A stretch of 64,000 bases of DNA from contig CAIVRI010000020.1 of the NCBI GenBank assembly GCA_903908265.1, forward strand, positions 33,346-97,345. The letters run 5' to 3'. Made by a program: the position numbers and the translations under genes. The notes under the pieces are model-generated. The model saw nothing but the letters and a program-made list of their open reading frames with translations. It ran no database searches and was not told where the DNA came from. This DNA comes from an uncultured Pseudomonadota bacterium (GTDB taxonomy: Bacteria; Pseudomonadota; Gammaproteobacteria; Steroidobacterales; Steroidobacteraceae). Shown in pieces: positions 59,818 through 64,000 of the stretch (positions within the stretch are counted from its first letter, which is position 1; each line of letters opens with the position of its first letter).

Positions 59818-61362
59818 TCACGGCTCGTCGGCACCAATTTCCTCGCGGCGCACCGTCACATACGCATCGAGTGCCTCCCGAATGGAAGGATCCATGGGCG
59901 GCGCTTCGTACTCGGTGAGGGCCTGCTTCCAAATCCGGGTCGCTCTGACGGTGGCATCCTGACCGCCCGCCAGTTGCCAACTCTCATAATTCTGCCAATT
60001 GGATACGAGCGGCTCGTAGAACGCCTGCTCGTAGCGTTCCAAGGTATGGGCCGCACCAAAGTAATGCCCGCCTGGCGCGACCTCGGCAATAGCTTTGAAA
60101 GCAAGATCAGCGTCCGTGACCGCAATGGGCGCGAGAAATTCCATCATCAACTGCAACATCTCGACGTCGAGCACTAATTTTTCAAACGAGGCGGTCAGGC
60201 CCCCTTCCTGCCATCCCGCCGCGTGGTAAACCAAGTTGGCATGGCCGAGGACCGCGCCCCACAACGACATCTGCGTTTCATAAGCCCCTTGTGCATCGGC
60301 GGCGTTCGAGGCGCTGGCATTTGAACTACGGTACGGCAGCTGATACCGGCGCGCCAACTGCCCACTCGCGACGTTAGCCTTGGCATTCTCCGGCGTCCCG
60401 AAGGCCGGTGCGCCCGAGCGCAAGTCCACGTTCGACGTGAACGCCCCATACATGACTGGCGCGCCTTTGCGCACCGCTTGTGTCAGCACCACACCAAATA
60501 GCGCCTCGGCGTTTTGCTGCGCCAGTGCACCGGCCAAGGTCACCGGCGCCATCGCGCCCATGAGTGTAAAAGGCGTCACGACCACTGGCTGACCGAGCCC
60601 AGCCATCGCCATCAATCCATCAGCCATGGCCTCATCAAAACGCCGGGGACTGTTCACGTTGATGATCGACATGACTGCAGGGTGCTCTGCCAACCCTTCT
60701 GCCGTTGTGCCGCGCGCAATCGCAGCCATATGGATCGCGTCCAATGCCCGACCTGCCCCGATCGAACTGCAGTGGAACGCCAGATCCGACCAAACGAGGT
60801 TGGCGTGATAGGTGTCAAGGTGCCGACTATTAGCTGGCAGTTCCACTGGAGCGCAGACTTGATTACCAATCAAATGGATCGCATTGAAATGTTGCGCCAG
60901 TCGAATAAAGTCGCAGTAGTCGCGATAATTGCCCGATCGGCGGCCGCGCTCGCAGTCGTGCACATTCGGCGGGCCCGCCACAAGGCCGAAGGCTAAATGA
61001 TTGCCGCCTATTTCTAGACGCTTCGCAGGATTTCTCGAAACCAATGAAAAAGTCGGCGGCGCCGTCGCCACATATTGCGCCACCAAGCCGCGATCTAGTT
61101 TCACGAGGCCAGTCGACTCATCGACCTGCGCACCGATGGACGCCAATAAAGCCCGTGCCGCACCGGACATCACTTCAATGCCCAATTCCTCGAGTACGCG
61201 CAGCGAAGTCTCATGAATGGCTTCGATCGCATCCGCTGAGAGGATGTCCAGCGGCCGATAATGGTTCACCACGGTCCGCCAAGGTAACTGCCGCAGCCGC
61301 GCACCACCTTGGCGGCGCGGCCGACCCCCGGCACGTCGGCGAGGCTCCTCGGTGCTGCTCAT
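59818..61362 (-). CDS. MttB-superfamily methyltransferase without pyrrolysine
   Basis: 514 residues of the trimethylamine methyltransferase family (PF06253): ETSLRVLEELGIEVM near 52, GLVAGPPNVHDCERGRRSGNYRDYCDFIRLAQHFNAIHLIGNQ near 125-165, SIINVNSPRRFDEAMADGLM near 235, TPFTLMGAMAPVTLAGALAQQNAEAL near 270, and PGGHYFGAAHT near 430. No in-frame UAG, so it belongs to the non-Pyl branch, some of which demethylate glycine betaine or similar quaternary amines with a corrinoid protein. No corrinoid protein is nearby. Basic N-terminal tail RRRAGGRPRRQGGARLR. ATGA overlap with the upstream serine hydrolase gene. Confidence 0.82.
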   Translation of the reverse strand: MSSTEEPRRRAGGRPRRQGGARLRQLPWRTVVNHYRPLDILSADAIEAIHETSLRVLEELGIEVMSGAARALLASIGAQVDESTGLVKLDRGLVAQYVATAPPTFSLVSRNPAKRLEIGGNHLAFGLVAGPPNVHDCERGRRSGNYRDYCDFIRLAQHFNAIHLIGNQVCAPVELPANSRHLDTYHANLVWSDLAFHCSSIGAGRALDAIHMAAIARGTTAEGLAEHPAVMSIINVNSPRRFDEAMADGLMAMAGLGQPVVVTPFTLMGAMAPVTLAGALAQQNAEALFGVVLTQAVRKGAPVMYGAFTSNVDLRSGAPAFGTPENAKANVASGQLARRYQLPYRSSNASASNAADAQGAYETQMSLWGAVLGHANLVYHAAGWQEGGLTASFEKLVLDVEMLQLMMEFLAPIAVTDADLAFKAIAEVAPGGHYFGAAHTLERYEQAFYEPLVSNWQNYESWQLAGGQDATVRATRIWKQALTEYEAPPMDPSIREALDAYVTVRREEIGADEP

Positions 61363-63149
61363 CGCGCAAAGCCCTGCAAGCGATCGAGCACGCGCAGAGT
61401 GGCATCTCCATCCTCATCCACAATCGGCGTGGCCTCCGGCAGACTCGAGGCCTTCGCCATCCGCAGCGAGATCACACCGTTCGGCGCAAGGATCACCTCA
61501 TTCTCGCCAGACCCTTGCATGGAGGGCACCTCGTACCCTTGGCCCGTCTGAGGGGAGGTATACGGCAGAAAATGAAAGCCCATCCGGTAGCGCGGTACGG
61601 GGCCTGCCACCCCGGCAGGGCGCACCGCATCGCTGTTTTTTTCCAAAGCCCCTTTGGCAGCCAACAAGTCATCGACGAGGCCGCGGTGTAGCAGTTGCCG
61701 ACCGCCCCATGCTCCACGTTGTTGGTAGAGCAATGCGATTTTGGCTAAATCATCAAGCGTCGGGTAATACCCAGCGTTGGCCCACACGTGACCTACACCG
61801 GCGGCCTCCTGCGTACGCACAGCGGGCGCATGCGCAATCCCGATCGGGGCAAAGACGTTTGCTTTCAGCAGTTCCCACAAATCAGCATCCGGGCCGCGCA
61901 CACTTTTCAAAAACCCGTCGATGGCAGCACCGAGCAGATAAAAGTCCTGATCACGATAACGCACGACCGTGCCAGGATTCCACGGATACGGCGACAAGGT
62001 ACGACGAATCTCAGCCACCTTCTCGGCATGCGAGGGGGCTAGATACCAGGCGTCATAGTCACCACCTAGATACCCGTCATACATGTTATTCGGATCGGTC
62101 TGCAAAGTGCCTTGGCCCCCAAAGCCACTGGCCATATCCGCGGCATCGATGAAGCGGACTTGTTGGTACTTGGAATCTAGCCCCTCGACGTAACGACCAA
62201 TCGGCAACTCCAATACCCACGGGCCGTACTCTTGTGCCAAGTGCAACAATGCAAGCGGCGCAGCCACACTCTTCATCACGGAGCGCACACCAAAGCGCAT
62301 CCCCTCCGGGTAGGGATACGGCCCGAACGGAGTCTGCACCTGCGCTTGCCATAGGGTGCCTTGCACCACCAACGCCACCGCAACGCGCCATTGCGGCAGC
62401 AGCGGGCCGCCGAGCCCGTCTAAGGTGCCCGTAGGCACGGTCGCCGCAAGCGCCTGTAACGGTCGTGTCGGCAACCGGGAGGCCCATTCCGCTTGCGCGC
62501 GCTGGGCATCATCCTCGGGTCGCGCGGCACGACGGAATCGCGTCGATGCCAGCGCAGCTGCCACGAACTGCGGCTGGACCAGGTAAGGCCCAGACTGTTG
62601 CACCAGTTGCAGCCGCACCGCGGTGGTCTGTGCGCCGCGATAAAGAAAGGTCAGCAAACCCTGATGGGCGGCGTTCTCGGTGTCATTCACCAGCGTGATC
62701 GGCAACGCCGCCCGGTCCCAGTCACCATCCGCTGCCTCATGCCAGATACGGCCGGTTTCAGGGATCACCGACCAATAGCTCGCAGGCGTGTGGGTGCCAA
62801 ACTCGGCCACTAGTGTGCCGCGCTCAACCGGCACCAAACGATCGCCTATCGAATACAGCGTTAGGCGTATCGAGGGGAAAAGCCGTGGCTCACGCCCCCG
62901 GATTGGCGGCGACGTCAGCACCGGCTCTGTCACCAGTGTCGCTTGCGAAATCTCCAGGACACCCGACAACGCCGTGCCAACCGAGGCATCCGCCGAGGGC
63001 GCAAACGCGGCATTGTCTACCGGCCGGAGTGGGCGTTCGGCACTCTCGAAGACGCTGCGCGGCAGAGCGTCGGCGGCAACGCCAGCATGACTAATCCACG
63101 GCATGCTCACCAGCAAGAGCATCAGTAAAGCAGTTCTCAAACAGCGCAT
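61359..63149 (-). CDS. Secreted serine hydrolase (beta-lactamase fold) with large N-terminal domain
   Basis: 596 residues. Signal peptide (MRCLRTALLMLLLVSMPWISHAG). An N-terminal region of about 230 residues with beta character and no recognised family, then a PF00144-like domain with SxxK as SVMK near 292, tyrosine region RYRDQDFYLLGAAIDG near 400, and GSGENEVILAPNG near 550 in place of KTG. ATG 63149 is chosen for the signal peptide; the open frame upstream lies over the MFS gene. Lies between the MFS and MttB-like genes on the same strand. Substrate unknown, perhaps an ester or amide of a methylated amine. Confidence 0.72.
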   Translation of the reverse strand: MRCLRTALLMLLLVSMPWISHAGVAADALPRSVFESAERPLRPVDNAAFAPSADASVGTALSGVLEISQATLVTEPVLTSPPIRGREPRLFPSIRLTLYSIGDRLVPVERGTLVAEFGTHTPASYWSVIPETGRIWHEAADGDWDRAALPITLVNDTENAAHQGLLTFLYRGAQTTAVRLQLVQQSGPYLVQPQFVAAALASTRFRRAARPEDDAQRAQAEWASRLPTRPLQALAATVPTGTLDGLGGPLLPQWRVAVALVVQGTLWQAQVQTPFGPYPYPEGMRFGVRSVMKSVAAPLALLHLAQEYGPWVLELPIGRYVEGLDSKYQQVRFIDAADMASGFGGQGTLQTDPNNMYDGYLGGDYDAWYLAPSHAEKVAEIRRTLSPYPWNPGTVVRYRDQDFYLLGAAIDGFLKSVRGPDADLWELLKANVFAPIGIAHAPAVRTQEAAGVGHVWANAGYYPTLDDLAKIALLYQQRGAWGGRQLLHRGLVDDLLAAKGALEKNSDAVRPAGVAGPVPRYRMGFHFLPYTSPQTGQGYEVPSMQGSGENEVILAPNGVISLRMAKASSLPEATPIVDEDGDATLRVLDRLQGFAR

Positions 63150-63190
63150 GCGACCTCGCAACAAACTCAGCGCCACAGGCGGCACTGCCC

Positions 63191-64000
63191 TCAGACAATC
63201 GGCACTGGCCGCGTTTCCGGAGCGTATAACGCACAAACAATACCACCGATCGCCAGCACCACCACGCAAGCCCCAAGCGCTGCCCGGACGCCGAAATCGG
63301 CGACCACCACCGGCAATAAAAACGTCGCCAGCGCCGAGCCCACGCGACTGGCGGCCACCGCCAAACCAATCCCGGAGGCACGTAGTTCCGTCGGAAAGAG
63401 TTCCGGCAAATACACATAGAGAATATTGGACGCGCCCGACACCACGCCGGCAAAGACGGCAAAACAACTGACAATCACCCAACGCGGCCAGGCGATATCA
63501 GGCACCAGTAGCGCCATCGCCAGAGCCGCCACCGCAAAGCTACCCACCAAAAAAACGCGCCGTGGTATCCGCTCAACGACGAGAAGGCCCACGACGGCGC
63601 CGCTCAACAGCGCCAGGTTGTAAGTCACCCCCGCCGCCGTGGCACCGGTCACGGCCAGCGCGGCCAGCACGCGCGCGACAAAAGTGCCGAGCGCAAAATA
63701 GGGAATGACCTGACAGACGAAAACAGTACACGCAACGAGACTACGGACCCGGAGTGCTGGACCAAACAACGTGAGCCACCGTTGCGGCCCCACCGCTGCA
63801 ACCACAGAGGGTGGGCTAACCCCGGGACCTAAGGCCCTGCGCACCGCCGCAACTGCGGCCGCCACCCGCCCGCGATTTAATAACCACACCGGAGTCTCCG
63901 GCACCGAGATTCGCAAGGGCAATACGACCAAACAGGGCAAGAGACTCGTGGCCAGCATCCAGCGCCACGCGCCGGGGGCCATCCCTTCGATGGCGTAGCC
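63191..64000 (-). CDS. MFS transporter, C-terminal part (cut by window edge)
   Basis: 270 residues visible; the start is beyond 64000. The region opens GYAIEGMAPGAWRWMLATSLLPCLVVLPLRISVPETPVWLL, which is the sixth helix and PETPVWL loop of sugar-porter/aromatic-acid-type MFS proteins; after the central loop come helices 7-12 with YVYLPELFPTELRASGIGLA, typical of NiaP/SV2-like organic-ion carriers. Precedes the serine hydrolase and MttB-like genes in the same orientation, so it may import their product or substrate. Confidence 0.8.
   Translation of the reverse strand, partial: GYAIEGMAPGAWRWMLATSLLPCLVVLPLRISVPETPVWLLNRGRVAAAVAAVRRALGPGVSPPSVVAAVGPQRWLTLFGPALRVRSLVACTVFVCQVIPYFALGTFVARVLAALAVTGATAAGVTYNLALLSGAVVGLLVVERIPRRVFLVGSFAVAALAMALLVPDIAWPRWVIVSCFAVFAGVVSGASNILYVYLPELFPTELRASGIGLAVAASRVGSALATFLLPVVVADFGVRAALGACVVVLAIGGIVCALYAPETRPVPIV

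Noticed and set aside
61363..62152. 266-codon plus-strand frame opposite the secreted serine hydrolase
   Set aside because: Ser/Arg/His-rich shadow frame; the minus-strand gene has signal peptide and catalytic motifs.
1..64000. tRNA, rRNA, CRISPR arrays, riboswitches, replication origin
   Set aside because: Looked through the intergenic regions; no cloverleaf, repeat array, known riboswitch core or DnaA-box cluster was recognised. Most gaps are shorter than 150 bp.

Overview
The window is GC-rich, densely coded chromosomal DNA from a Gram-negative aerobic heterotroph. YheU, SlyX, a YbiT-type ABC-F protein and a YgiD-like dioxygenase point to Gammaproteobacteria. The DUF2844/DUF3443 pair and the NagF/NagE/NagQ type of GlcNAc cluster suggest a Xanthomonadales/Nevskiales/Steroidobacterales-like lineage; this is inference and no rRNA is present to confirm it. 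I saw no tRNA, rRNA or CRISPR array. Genes at both edges are cut (a FAD oxidoreductase at 1, an MFS transporter at 64000).

The strongest system-level signal is a probable DMSP/methanethiol regulon spread over about 26 kb. A near-identical palindrome, TTGTC-(A/T)-GACAA, occurs three times in front of genes: between acuI (acryloyl-CoA reductase family) and a FadR-type GntR regulator (1264-1276), between metY (O-acetylhomoserine sulfhydrylase) and a DmdC-like acyl-CoA dehydrogenase (24217-24231), and in the promoter of a DmdA-like DMSP demethylase (27196-27210). The gene set fits one route: DmdA demethylates DMSP, DmdC acts on methylmercaptopropionyl-CoA, MetY can fix the released methanethiol into methionine, and AcuI removes acryloyl-CoA. 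DmdB, DmdD and a DMSP lyase are not in the window.

Other regions in order: gntR-MFS-SDR operon (1.3-4.1 kb); PilZ protein and secreted S9 peptidase (4.4-7.0); MarR-controlled tripartite drug efflux operon marR-OMF-emrA-emrB (7.0-11.7); periplasmic TlpA and Spy-like proteins and a DUF2844/DUF3443 pair (11.7-15.0); proline iminopeptidase; DgcN-DgcA, a D-glutamate catabolic pair (16.2-18.2); YgiD dioxygenase, Fe-S protein, YheU; iron alcohol dehydrogenase; small membrane protein-TlpA-hydrolase-metY run (21.2-24.1); dmdC, dmdA, LysR, orphan ModA (24.3-28.9); YbiT ABC-F; stomatin/NfeD pair; M24 protein; PQQ alcohol dehydrogenase-SDR-class II aldolase operon facing an alpha-hydroxy-acid oxidase (33.0-38.0); carboxylesterase; ahpC-ahpF (39.8-42.0); cupin, SlyX.

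At 42.8-44.1 kb there is a probable Tus (replication terminus binding) protein with Ter-like sequences at its start and the decayed 3-prime end of a Tn3-family transposase beside it. After it come exported hydrolases (amidohydrolase, cyanophycinase, serine hydrolase, SGNH hydrolase; 44.3-48.9).

From 48.9 to 59.8 kb lies a complete chitooligosaccharide/GlcNAc utilisation locus: nagX-hexosaminidase-nagF-nagE on the minus strand and nagQ-nagB-II-nagA on the plus strand, sharing a divergent control region with TGGTAT repeats. The right end holds an MttB-superfamily methyltransferase without pyrrolysine, a secreted serine hydrolase and a cut MFS transporter, all co-oriented.
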